Shown here in pieces: positions 44,948-55,968 of a stretch of 64,000 nt of DNA. Numbering within the stretch: the stretch's first letter is position 1; each line of letters opens with the position of its first letter. Below the pieces are notes generated by a model. That model searched no databases. It saw only the letters and a list, made by a program, of their open reading frames with translations, and had not been told where the DNA came from. This DNA is from Scolanthus callimorphus (Eukaryota; Cnidaria; Anthozoa; Actiniaria; Edwardsiidae): positions 32,285,492 through 32,349,491 of the forward strand of contig CM066914.1 of NCBI GenBank assembly GCA_033964015.1, written 5' to 3'. Made by a program: the position numbers and the translations under genes.

Positions 44948-45287
44948 TGTTAAATAGTTTATACAAATCATATCGGTTTGTATCCTGTACTGTCTCTCCA
45001 CCAAAATGTATTTTATATCTTGATTTCAAGCATGTTGTTAGATTGTTAACAAATCTGTTATTAGCATGCTTTTCCGTGCTGGATTGAGCAATATTAAACG
45101 TCAGCGCTAGGCTATTTGGGACAATAACCACATTGTCTGCTAGCTTTGGTACGTGGACATATATTGTTTCGGAAGGCTGTGCTTTGTTAGGATTCATAGT
45201 AACACGGTTCAAACATGTCTCTGATTTCAGTCCAAAAGGTTGTTTATATTCCCTATTTGGATTAATCTTATCTGCTATTGATGTCAT
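44943..45287 (-). pseudogene. Polinton major capsid protein, N-terminal fragment
   Basis: The 114-residue frame starts at ATG 45287. The stretches MNPNKAQPSETIYVHVPKL, VIVPNSLALTFNI and GGETVQDTNRYDLYKLF match what I know of the double-jelly-roll capsid proteins of Polintons. The frame then runs straight into a foldback element at 44947 and stops. The remaining several hundred residues are not found anywhere in the window, so this copy cannot make a capsid. The start codon is 35 bp from that of the divergent integrase gene, implying a shared promoter. Confidence 0.7.
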
Positions 45288-45322
45288 ATAAATAATAAAT
45301 AGTATTATACTTTTATATAATA

Positions 45323-46298
45323 ATGGAAAAAATATATTACTCAACTAAGGGGTTATTGGAAAGGTAATTCAGCTGTTGGAAAATTAGCTGAGAAAGCAAA
45401 AGTTAGCGAATCAGTTGCTAAGCAATGGCTTCAGAAGCAGGCAATATGGCAAATATATCTACCTAAGCCTGATTATATTCCTAGACCATATTGGACTATT
45501 GATAAACCAAATCAGATACACCAAGCTGATTTATTATTTCTTCCATATGATACTATCAGACGAAAGACTTATAAGTACGCATTAGTAGTTATTGATATAG
45601 CTAGTAGATACAAAGATGTTGAGCCACTAACCTCAAAAGAATCAAGTGAGGTCTCAAAAGCTTTCACAAAGATATACTCCAGACGGTTAAAATGGCCTAA
45701 TATAATAATTGTAGATCCTGGAACAGAATTTAAGGGTGATGTTACTAAGCTTATGAAAAAGCATAATGTCACCATCCAACGGTCAGAAGCTAATAACCAT
45801 AGAGCTCAAGCCTTTGTAGAAAGAGCAAATAGAACACTGAGTGAGAGGTTATTCACACATCAGTATGCACAAGAAATGATTACTAATGATCGATCAAGAG
45901 AATGGGTAAAACGTTTGCCGGCTGTTTTGAAATCAATAAATAATGAAAAGATACGAATAACTGGTAAAAAACCTATAAATGGAATAAAAATGGAAGAAAT
46001 GGAATTGAATGAAATGGAATATAAACGCCCTGTTGGACTGGATGAAATAAGATTGCCGTCAGGTGTGAGAGTTCGATACCTATACGCTGATGGTGAACAA
46101 GAAGGTGGAGACAAGCATCGTGCCACTGATCCTATATACTCAATAGATACGTATGATATATCAAGAGCTGTTGTATCAGCTGGTCAACCTGTACTATATT
46201 ACCTTTCTAATGGCGCGCCGAAAAGATCTTTCGTTAGAGAGGAATTACAAGTTGTTCCAGATGATACCCAGCTACCTCCTGATAGCGTTTTAAAATAG
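45323..46298 (+). pseudogene. Polinton integrase (retroviral-type, DDE), frameshifted near the start
   Basis: The first frame starts at ATG 45323 (MEKIYYSTKG) and ends after 14 codons. From 45345 another frame is open to the stop at 46298, so a single-base change in the GGGG run at 45349-45352 explains the break. An N-terminal helical region (AEKAKVSESVAKQWLQKQ) is followed by the catalytic core. Asp is in HQADLLFLP, the second Asp in IIVDPGTEF, and Glu in VERANRTL; about 34 residues separate the second Asp and the Glu. A C-terminal chromo/SH3-like region follows (RYLYADGEQEGG, LYYLSNGAPKRSFVREEL). The catalytic triad is intact. Its 3' end overlaps the convergent polymerase gene by 9 bp. Confidence 0.9.
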
Positions 46299-49200
46299 TT
46301 TGCTTGACTTCTTTGGTTTATCAATTTTTTGTTTGGTTATTCTATCATAATTATCTACCCCACCGTGATATCGTCTTATAAAATCTTCTTTTTCATGATC
46401 ATACATGTATTCATCAATATTTTTATAGCCTATAGCTTCCGTATTAATATCATCACTTAGAATATTCCGTTTGTCATCATCCCGTGATAATGCAACTTTG
46501 TTTACCGTTTCTGTGTATATCTGATGCTTATGACTCCTGATAACATTCATCTTTCTCATATGTTGGATACCTTCAAATAAGCAATTTTTATAATCATCGA
46601 ATGTTATACTTGATTTCACAACCGACCTCTTGATACCTTGCATCTTTTCCCAGTCTGCTCATCATCTCTTCTATAACTATATAGCTTAGCTCTCAAGCCT
46701 ATAAATTCTGTTATTTCCACGTCTGACACTTCATCCTTGAACATGCCAAGTAGCATTTTATTAGTTCTATATTTGATTCCTGGATGATCTTCTGGATAGT
46801 TGGATGTATCAAATTTTGTTTTAATATCTTTCTCAATATCTTTGTAATAATCCTCTGTCTCAATTTCATAGGTTAAACTGTCTGTATCTGTAAATAGGAG
46901 ATTTGCTTTGTTTCCATATTTTGGCTTGATATAATTGTAGTGAAATTCATACATATGGTTTTTCGATATATCCAGGATACACATTCCAACGTATATAGGT
47001 TTGTTGAATATCAATTCTGTTTTTCCCATATGAATGGCTACTAAATTTTCTGAAAATATTGTTCTTCTCTTATAGTTCGGTTGACAAACTAATTTATTAG
47101 CTTGTTTTTCATCCGTCACTAACCTAATATCTTGGGTGTCGGAAAAACGAAGATGGGAAAAACGAAGATGGAAGACCTAAGAGGCCTCTTCGTTTTTCCA
47201 AAAGGAAAAACGAAGACCCCCATGAAATGTGACTGTACTCGTGTTCCTGCCCTCTGCTCTTCGTGATTTCATGTAATTTTAGCAAACATGGACGAGCTAA
47301 CTTGGGATCTTCGTTTTTCCAACGGGAAAAACGAAGACCCCCTCTTCGTTTTTCCAATCGGAAAAACGAAGACCCCATGAAATAATGACTGTACTCACGC
47401 TCAGGTCATCGGATTGACTGTATTACAGCATTTTGCTTGCTTTTCTATCGTGCAAATCGAGTAATTTGTCGATCGGTTGGCTCTATTTTTCGATCGCTGT
47501 TATTCACTGGGGCCCGCAATCAATGAACAGCGGTTTTATTTCCACAGGGAGTCGAAAAGAGGCGGGAAAATAACAACAACAAGAACATTCGCCATATTTT
47601 GATTTCAGTAACTATTCTATCCTCTCTCTTTGTCATTCAGGCTGCTCGCCGTGATTTAGGAAACTCTTGGCACATTATTGGAGAAAAAATATTTTGGGTC
47701 TTCGTTTTTCCCATCGGAAAAACGAAGATCCTCGTATATTTTCTTTACTAAGCGTGTTTTTGACTTCAGTAAATATTCTATCCTCTCTCTTCGTCATTCG
47801 GGCTGCTCGCCGTGATTTAGGAAGCTCTAGGGTGCTCGCCGTGATTTAAGAAACCCTTGGCGCATTATTGGAGCAAAAATATTTTAGGGTCTTCGTTTTT
47901 CCCATCGGAAAAACGAAGACCCTCGTGTATTTTCTTTACTAAGCGTGATTTTGACTTCAGTAACTATTCTATCCTCTCTCTTTGTCATTCGGGCTGCTCG
48001 CCGTGATTTAGGAAGCTCTAGGGTGCTCGCCGTGATTTAAGAAACCCTTGGCGCATTATTGGAGAAAAATTATTTTAGGGTCTTCGTTTTTCCCATCGGA
48101 AAAACGAAGACCCTCGTGTATTTTCTTTACTAAGCGTGATTTTGACTTCAGTAACTATTCTATGCTCTCTCTTTGTCATTCGGGCTGCTCGCCGTGATTT
48201 AGGAACCTCTAGGGTGCTCGCCGTGATTTAAGAAACTCTTTGCGCATTATTGGAGAAAAATTATTTTAGGGTCTTCGTTTTTCCCATCGGAAAAACGAAG
48301 ACCCTCGTGTATTTTCTTTACTAAGCGTGATTTTGACTTCAGTAACTATTCTATGCTCTCTCTTTGTCATTCGGGCTGCTCGCCGTGATTTAGGAAGCTC
48401 TAGGGTGCTCGCCGTGATTTAAGAAACTCTTTGCGCATTAATTGGAGAAAAATTATTTTAGGGTCTTCGTTTTTCCCATCGGAAAAACGAAGACCCTCGT
48501 GTATTTTCTTTACTAAGCGTGATTTTGACTTCAGTAACTATTCTATGCTCTCTCTTTGTCATTCGGGCTGCTCGCCGTGATTTAGGAAGCTCTAGGGTGC
48601 TCGCCGTGATTTAAGAAACTCTTTGCGCATTAATTGGAGAAAAATTATTTTAGGGTCTTCGTTTTTCCCATCGGAAAAACGAAGACCCTCGTGTATTTTC
48701 TTTACTAAGCGTGATTTTGACTTCAGTAACTATCCTATCCTCTCTCTTTGTCATTCGGGCTGCTCGCCGTGATTTAGGAAGCTCTAGGGTGCTCGCCGTG
48801 ATTTAAGAAACTCTTTGCGCATTATTGGAGAAAAATTATTTTAGGGTCTTCGTTTTTCCCATCGGAAAAACGAAGACCCTCGTATATTTTCTATTCTAAG
48901 CGTGTTTTTTACTTCAGTAACGTATTCTATCCTCTCTCTTTGTCATTCGGGCTGCTCGCCGTGCTTTAGGAAACTCTAGGATGCTCGTCGTGATTTAGGA
49001 AACTCTTTGGCCATTATTGGAGAAAAAATATTTTAGGGTCTTCGTTTTTCCCATGGGAAAAACGAAGACCCTCGTGTATTTTCTATGCTAAGCGTGTTTT
49101 TGACTTCAGTAACTATTCTATCCTTTCTCTTTGTCATTCGGGCTGCTTGCCGTGATTTAGGAAACTCTAGGCTGCTCGCCGTGATTTAGAAAACTATTGG

Positions 49201-52200
49201 AGCATTGTTGGAGAAAAATTATTTTAGGGTCTTCGTTTTTCCCATCGGAAAAACGAAGACCCTCGTATATTTTCTATTCTAAGCGTGTTTTTGACTTCAG
49301 TAACTATTCTATCCTCTCTCTTTGTCATTCGGGCTGCTCGCCGTGATTTAGGAAGCTCTAGGGTGCTCGCCGTGATTTAAGAAACCCTTGGCGCATTATT
49401 GGAGAAAAAATATTTTAGGGTCTTCGTTTTTCCCATCGGAAAAACGAAGACCCCAAAATATATATTTTTTCGAATAATGCGCTAAGAGTTTCCTAAATCA
49501 CGACCCGGATGTCTAAGAGAGAGCATAGAATAGTTTAAATACTAAAGTAAAAAACAAGCTAGTATTTAAGAAAATATACGAGGGTCTTCGTTTTTCCGAT
49601 GGGAAAAACGAAGACCCTAAAATAATTTTTCTCCAACAATGCACCAAGAGACCCGAGCAGCCTAGAGTTTCTTAAATCACAGCAAGCATCCTGAATGACC
49701 AAAAGAGAGGCATAGAATAGTTACTGAAGTCAAAAACACGCTTAGTAAAGAAAATACACGAGGGTCTTCGTTTTTCCCATGGGAAAAACGAAGACCCTAA
49801 AATAATTTTTCTCCAATAATGCGCAAAGAGTTTCCTAAATCACGACGAGCACCCTAGAGTTTCCTAAAGCACGGCGAGCAGCCCGAATGACAAAGAGAGA
49901 GGATAGAATACTGAAGTCAAAAACACGCTTAGTGAAGAAAATATACGGGGATCTTCGTTTTTCCCATGGAAAAACGAAGACCCTAAAATATTTTTTCTCC
50001 AATAATGCGCCAAGAGTTTTCTAAATCACGGCGAGCACCCTAGAGGTTCCTAAATCACGGCAAGCAGCCCGAATGACGAAGAGAGGGGAAAGAATAGTTA
50101 CTGAAGTCAAAATCACGCTTAGTAAAGAAAATATACGGGGGTCTTCGTTTTTCCCATGGGAAAAACGAAGACCCCAAAATATTTTTTCTCCAACAATGCG
50201 CCAAGAGTTTTCTAAATCATGGCGAGCAGCCTAGAGTTTCCCGATCACAGCAAGAAGCCTGAATGACCAAAAGAGAGGCATAGAATAGTTACTGAAGTCA
50301 AAATCACGCTTAGTAAAGAAAATATACGGGGGTCTTCGTTTTTCCGATGGGAAAAACGAAGACCCTAAAATAATTTTTCTCCAATAATGCGCCAAGGTTT
50401 CTTAAATCACGGCGATCATCCTAGAGTTTCCTAAATCACGGCAAGCAGCCCGAATGACAAAGAGAGAGGATAGGATAGTTGCTGAAGTCAAAATCACGCC
50501 TAGTAAAGAAAATACACGAGGGTCTTCGTTTTTCCGATGGGAAAAACGAAGACCCTAAAATAATTTTTCTCCAATAATGCGCAAAGAGTTTCCTAAATCA
50601 CAACGAGCACCCTAGAGTTTCCTAAAGCACGGCGAGCAGCCCGAATGACACAGAGAGAGGATAGGATAGTTACTGAAGTCAAAATCACGCTTAGTAAAGA
50701 AAATATACGGGGGTCTTCGTTTTTCCGATGGGAAAAAACGAAGACCCTAAAATAATTTTTCTCCAATAATGCGCCAAGGGTTTCTTAAATCACGACGAGC
50801 ACCCTAGAGTTTCCTAAAGCACGGCGAGCAGCCCGAATGACAAAGAGAGAGGATAGGATAGTTATGAAGTCAAAATCACGCATAGTAAAGAAAATATACG
50901 AGGATCTTCGTTTTTCCGATGGGAAAAACGAAGACCCCAAAATAATTTTCTCCAATAATGCGCCAAGAGTTTCCTAAATCACGGCGAGCAGCCCGAATGA
51001 CAAAGAGAGAGGATAGAATAGTTACTGAAATCAAAATATGGCGAATGTTCTTGTTGTTGTTATTTTCCCGCCTCTTTTCGACTCCCTGTGGAAATAAAAC
51101 CGCTGTTCATTGATTGCGGGCCCCAGTAAATAACAGCGATCGAAAAATAGAGCCAACCGATCGACAAATTACTCGATTTGCACGATAGAAAAGCAAGCAA
51201 AATGCTGTAATACAGTCAATCCGATGACCTGAGCGTGAGTACAGTCATTATTTCATGGGTCTTCGTTTTTCCGATTGGAAAAACGAAGAGGGGGTCTTCG
51301 TTTTTCCCGTTGGAAAAACGAAGATCCCAAGTTAGCTCGTCCATGTTTGCTAAAATTACATGAAATCACGAGAGCAGAGGGCAGGAACACGAGTACAGTC
51401 ACATTTCATGGGGGTCTTCGTTTTTCCTTTTGGAAAAACGAAGAGGCCTCTTAGGTCTTCCATCTTCGTTTTTCCCATCTTCGTTTTTCCGACACCCCTA
51501 ATATCTTGTCTATTACGGATGTTTTCCATGCATTTGCCAAATACAGAATTGTTCATCAATTTGAAAAACATCGTCTCAAATTCATTTTTGGCTTTTGTTC
51601 GAAGATTATTGTTAAGTCTAATATATTTCTCAAGCCATGCAGACTCTGAAAATTTTATACCTCTATGGATTTTTGTTATCTTCAACCCAAGGCTCTGATA
51701 TAGTTTTAGGGTATCATGATGAACCACATATTTTGTTTTATCACATAAATTAGGGATAAGTTTTTCCACTTATTAACTAAAACCCTCTCCGATGCTAGCG
51801 GATATTCGTCATGGAGACGATGCAATTTGATAGGATATTTGAGATCCACCTCTAGTATAGATGGGGTGGTTTTCCAGTCCTTAATCTCACTATTATCCAT
51901 CCATTTGAAGCCGTGGGTTGGTAGCTTCTGTGACATAGCCCATCCATAGAGACTGTTAGCGTCGAGATACTTGATGAATGTTGACTTTTGCTTCTTATCA
52001 AATGATTTCATATACTTGTTGTTAGCTTTAGCATACCGTTTTGAAATCATACTAATACCACCTCGGATACCTGATTCTATCATAAGTAGCATATCAGGGT
52101 CACTCAACAGCTCTAGATCCACATCTGTCTTTTTCAGCATAGCGTCCCAGCTTAATCCGGGAGCTGTATAGTAATGACAGGGATCTAATTTATAATTCTT

Positions 52201-54482
52201 AATAGACATATCTCTGAAGCTCTCAAACACATCAGATAACAGAATTACATCACTTTGGAGATATAAATCATGATACTCCAGCATTGATTTGATGTTAAAT
52301 GTGTTCCATATTTTTTTTCGCATGGTTATAATCATGATCTGATATATTAGTATTATTAAGCTTGCTATAGAAATCACTTTTTGGAGGTAGGTATGTTTCA
52401 CTCAATTTATCAAGCGAGTTAACATAATCGTATGGATAAACACCTTTTCTCAGCATTAGGTCCAGCTTCTTCCCTTCATAGAATTTAGATAGATTCTTAA
52501 ACTGATCTTTATTTAAATTAGAAACTAGTGTATCAAGAGGTGATGCCATGAACTTGTAACTATCTATGAATCTAATCTCACGTTTTACATTACAAGTTTT
52601 TCCCTTCTTGTCTACAAATCTATCAACTATTATCTCCTTTTTGAAACTGATATATTTCTCTTCGTTATTTGGGATACAGTCTATCTTTCCAGCTGATACA
52701 CCAAGGTTCTTGATAAATAAATGGCTGTCGTACCCGGAGAGATTGTGAAAAACGATGGGGATATGCTTCGGTATCTTGTAATTCAGATTACAGTCGTTAT
52801 GTGCTGCCCCTCGATATTTACCTGTAAGATGGTCATGATCTAATACCTTATCCCCATCTAATTTATCCCCACAGATATGGCAGTTGGTAGCTTTTTTATA
52901 GTCTACATTATCCTTGTCAGTCATTTTTACTTTCCTGTTATAATGGAATTTTGAATATATAGACTTGACTGTTTTTTTCTATGGAATTCATAAACTTTTC
53001 TCCAATATCCTCATCCTCAGACTTAGCTGTGTATCTGAATATTTTTGGTTCATATAGGCTGTCATCATAGCATTTAACCATATAACAATACCCTGATGGT
53101 TTATGTTTTTGATATTGCTCAGTGTATGACTTGGTGTCGTTTGGACTGCATGAAGATATATTTTCTGTAAAAGCCTCAAAATCTGCGTAGATAACAAAGG
53201 GAACCCGCATGGAATGGTTATAGTTCTTAAATGAGACTGTTGTATCTTGTGCTGGTAAATTTTATTCTTACCGCATCGTGATTCTTACAATATTCAGAAT
53301 GCTTGTTAAGGCTCTTTTGTGTTTTAAACGAGTTTAGACATCGTTCACAAAAATATCTCTTATCTTTGTTTTTTGTTATCTGTGATTTTAACAGTCTGCT
53401 AATATTTTTAATCCAACAATAATGGTTAGTCTTATTATTTGAGATCATAAGCAGGTTAATCGTTTGTTCTCTGCTTTCATTTTCACTAATTCTAATCGGA
53501 TATACTTCATTTTTATATCCGTATACGTTTTATTCCATATTTTGGATTATTCTTTCGAATAAGCCTATCTTATCCACTTGTACAGGAATTGAATACCATC
53601 CCAATTTAATTTTTCAGCGTTTGATTTTATAGCTTTTGATATCCTTTCTGGGTGCACTGCTTCTTGATAAATAGCTGCTACAATGGACCACTTGAAACAT
53701 TCATTATCCTCATTTTCCATATTAATAATAGCTTTTTTTAACTTGAGCTTTTGTGGGAGCTCAATCCAAGATTTTGCTGTTATAGGCTGGTATTTATCGA
53801 TGTGAATATCTAAGTTTACCAACCTACTGAATATCCAGCCTGAACCACTATCTTGGAAATTACTTACCTTTTCTAATATGACCCCTGTCAACGTTTTGTA
53901 AACATCTCCTATGTCTGTTGCTTGTGTAATAATCACTATATCACTGTGAAAGTATCCATATGTATATACAAGCTCGTTATTAGGGTCCTTTTTATAAAAT
54001 TCAACCTCTAGAAGAAGCTTCAATTTAATCGGTTTTTGTTGTTGGTTAATCGTTTCAATAGCCGTGCTCTTATATTTTTCTAGAAATGATTTAGGGTCTA
54101 CCTTATCTTCTCCTTTGATTCTGTAAGACTTGAGAAACCCCTTCAATGCAGATTCCTTCTGTTGAATATTAGAGACTGCTGGCGTATTCTTCAGCTTGTT
54201 ATATATATCATTAACCGTCTTCTTCAATGCTTCCAAACGAGTATTAACATGCTTCTTAACCTCTGGTGGAATGTAGGATAGAATCCAGTCTGCGAATTTA
54301 TTTAGTTTGCTTTGAACTGTCTCAGCGTTGGAAATTATTGCGTGTTGGTCCACCGTTGATACAGCTTTTATTGGTTTTAAGATCGGTACATTGATCTCTG
54401 GCACTGCCTGATCCATAATATTGTTTGACATTGTGTTATTAGTAGAAAGAGTTTTGCTCTTAAGCGTTTTTGTTAAAGACAT
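46290..54482 (-). pseudogene. Polinton protein-primed DNA polymerase B, split by a foldback element and frameshifted
   Basis: The start is ATG 54482, 35 bp from a TATA motif; the stop is at 46290. The N-terminal ~300 residues (to ~53565) are the long Polinton-specific leader. A C2H2-type zinc finger follows (CERC...HSEYC, ~53290-53350), then Exo I YADFEA (~53180), a CHIC...DHDHLTG HNH-like zinc region (~52800-52885) and Exo II HNLSGYDSH. Polymerase motif A has DANSLYG (~51990), motif B KLMNNSVFGK (51533-51562) and motif C FTDTDS (46877-46894). The foldback at 47134-51497 sits between motifs B and C. At least five frameshifts lie outside it (near 53550, 53220, 52930, 52310, 51760 and 46630). 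The catalytic residues are still readable, so decay is fairly recent. It is not functional as it stands. Confidence 0.92.
47134..51497. mobile_element. 4.36-kb giant foldback element built of ~190-bp hairpin units
   Basis: The ends GGGTGTCGGAAAAACGAAGA and TCTTCGTTTTTCCGACACCC are inverses. CTAATATCTT flanks both sides (47124-47133 and 51498-51507), a 10-bp target duplication. The left arm holds ~10 direct units of ~190 bp (palindromes near 47696, 47887, 48078, 48270, 48463, 48653, 48845, 49036, 49226, 49418). The right arm holds ~8 in the opposite orientation. Each unit contains a hairpin with 16-bp arms GGGTCTTCGTTTTTCC and GGAAAAACGAAGACCC around a 4-base loop (CATC left, GATG right). The symmetry centre is near 49435. 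Outer ~550-bp arms (47134-47690 and ~50950-51497) are unique-sequence inverted repeats. No ORF is plausible, so it is non-autonomous. The duplication length suggests a Mutator-like transposase. Confidence 0.95.
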
Positions 54483-54507
54483 TTTTATAATATATATAAA
54501 AACTATT

Positions 54508-55169
54508 CCTTTAAGTCCTTTTATATATGTGGAAAAAATATATTAGGGGATTCCCCCTACTTATACATGCCCAGACTTGCCCACAATCTCTGTTTACAAG
54601 GGGAATACCCGTATGGTGACGTCATGGCTGTATCTGATAACATAATCAAATGAAAGCCGCTTCCGTTTATGATTGGTTAAAAAATTCTCACGTGTGGGAA
54701 ACAGCGTCACGAACACAACCTTGGAAGTTATAGGTTTTTAATATAACAACGGATTTTAAAGATTGTCCACCATTTTGGATTTTAAAGATTGTCAACCATT
54801 TTGGATTTTAAAGATTGTCAGCCATTTTGGATTTTAAAGATTGTCAGCCATTTTGGATTTTAAAGATTGTCCACCATTTTGGATTTTAAAGATTGTCCAC
54901 CATTTTGGATTTTAAAGATTTGATTGATAGGTGTGGTTAAATAAATTTGATTGACAGGTGTGGTTAAATAAATTTGATTGACAGGTGTGGTTAAATAATT
55001 TGATTGACAGGTGTGGTTAAATAAATTTGATTGACAGGTGTGGTTAAATAAATTTGATTGACAGGTGCCACGCCCACATTTTGATTGACAGGTCTAAAGT
55101 CACGTGACAAAAACCACAGGAATCCCAACAATTTCAAAAATGTCCCAGAAACCCCCAGTTACTACTACT
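54508..55169 (-). repeat. Right terminal inverted repeat of the Polinton
   Basis: This is an inverted counterpart of 40855-41425. It has ~26-bp units (AAAGATTGTCCACCATTTTG, 6-7 copies) and ~27-bp units (AAATTTGATTGACAGGTGTG, 5-6 copies). It also holds ~110 bp (54650-54755) that the left repeat lacks. The two repeats have clearly diverged by indels. Confidence 0.9.
54517..54527 (-). promoter_or_regulatory. TATA-type core promoter for the polymerase gene
   Basis: Read on the minus strand this is TATATAAAAGG, 35 bp upstream of the polymerase ATG at 54482 and inside the right inverted repeat. It mirrors the motif at 41405-41415. Confidence 0.65.
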
Positions 55170-55641
55170 AAAATCGTCGGTAAAATTGTCCACTTTGGAA
55201 CGTCTGGCTGTTCTGGGATAGGTTGCTTCTTGGACAACTTGTTGAGTAAAAATTTGCGCTTTTCGATGGCTGCTTCGGTGGCTTCTTTCCAGTCAAAATC
55301 ATCCTTGTCCATGAGATTCTGTCTAGTCTCTATAATTTTCTTATAGTCAGGATCCTTTCGTAGATCATGCATCCACTTCATTGTCTCGAATACCACTTGT
55401 CTCAACTCGTTCCTGTAGCTAGGCACAAGATCGTTAACTGCTTTAGCCTCAGCAACTGCTTGGCTATTTCCGAGTTGCTCATAGTGCTCAACCAGCTCTT
55501 TTAAGTGATCGTCGTGTCGTTGAATAGCTTGGTCTTGAAGGCGAGACCACCATCCATTTCATTGTCCTCCTGGGAGTCAATGTCCTGAGACTCTTCACCA
55601 GAGCTTGAGAGGCTAACTTCGTCTTCGGAAGATGTCATCAT
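55170..55641 (-). pseudogene. Unrecognised acidic/helical protein gene truncated at the Polinton edge
   Basis: ATG 55641 opens a very acidic, serine-rich N-terminus (TSSEDEVSLSSSGEESQDID) that stops after 47 residues at about 55501. A second frame overlaps near 55550 and continues as a helical, charged protein (LKELVEHYEQLGNSQAVAEA; KDDFDWKEATEAAIEKRKFL), so one frameshift or a missed splice separates them. The second frame runs into the Polinton inverted repeat at 55169, where its last ~25 codons are repeat-derived. It has a TATA-type promoter at 55698. I could not name the family. The style (short charged helical protein beside mobile DNA) could also be a transposon accessory gene. Confidence 0.45.
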
Positions 55642-55697
55642 TGATGCGTCCTGTTTAACGTTCCTGTCTGAATGAATATCCGTTTGTGGACAACCTT

Positions 55698-55705
55698 CTT
55701 ATATA
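55698..55705 (-). promoter_or_regulatory. TATA box of the minus-strand gene at 55641
   Basis: Minus-strand TATATAAG lies 57 bp upstream of the ATG at 55641, a plausible distance for a short 5' UTR. Confidence 0.5.
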
Positions 55706-55749
55706 CAATTTTCTAAGAGGCTAGGTCACCAAGTTAGACACCTATTGCG

Positions 55750-55968
55750 ACATCCCATTAACATCTCATCGACACCTCATCGACACCTCATCGACATCTC
55801 ATCGACATCCCATCGACATCTCATCGACATCCCATCGACACCTCATCGACATCCCATCGACATCCCACCGACACCTCATCGACATCCCATCGACATCTCA
55901 TCGACATCCCATCGACATCTCATCGACATCCCATCGACATCTCATCGACACGTCATCAACATCTCATC
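55750..55968 (+). repeat. 11-bp minisatellite (CATCTCATCGA / CATCCCATCGA)
   Basis: About 20 units alternate between CATCTCATCGA and CATCCCATCGA, with ACACC variants. The plus-strand frame reads as a repeated HRHLIDIPST-like peptide with no other coding support. It lies immediately upstream of the 55698 promoter. Confidence 0.9.

Larger units (their letters stand above)
40855..55169. mobile_element. Decayed Polinton/Maverick element with nested insertions
   Basis: The ends AGTAGTAGTAACTGGGGG and CCCCCAGTTACTACTACT are inverted copies, and similarity continues for ~0.6 kb on each side. Between them lie a retroviral-type integrase and a protein-primed family B polymerase, the defining Polinton gene pair. 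Capsid-type fragments and a small Polinton-type ORF are also present. A packaging ATPase and adenovirus-type cysteine protease were not found. Every element gene has a frameshift or truncation, and about 6.6 kb of the 14.3 kb is younger nested DNA. The expected 6-bp target duplication is not seen (CAATAT on the left, AAAATC on the right), so one end may be rearranged. Confidence 0.93.

Noticed and set aside
47124..51769. Protein-coding use of the foldback ORFs (GKTKMGKTKM and FVFPFGKTKR-type translations)
   Set aside because: They derive from palindromic repeat sequence. The apparent fusion to the polymerase frame at 51356-51769 is just read-through into the insertion.
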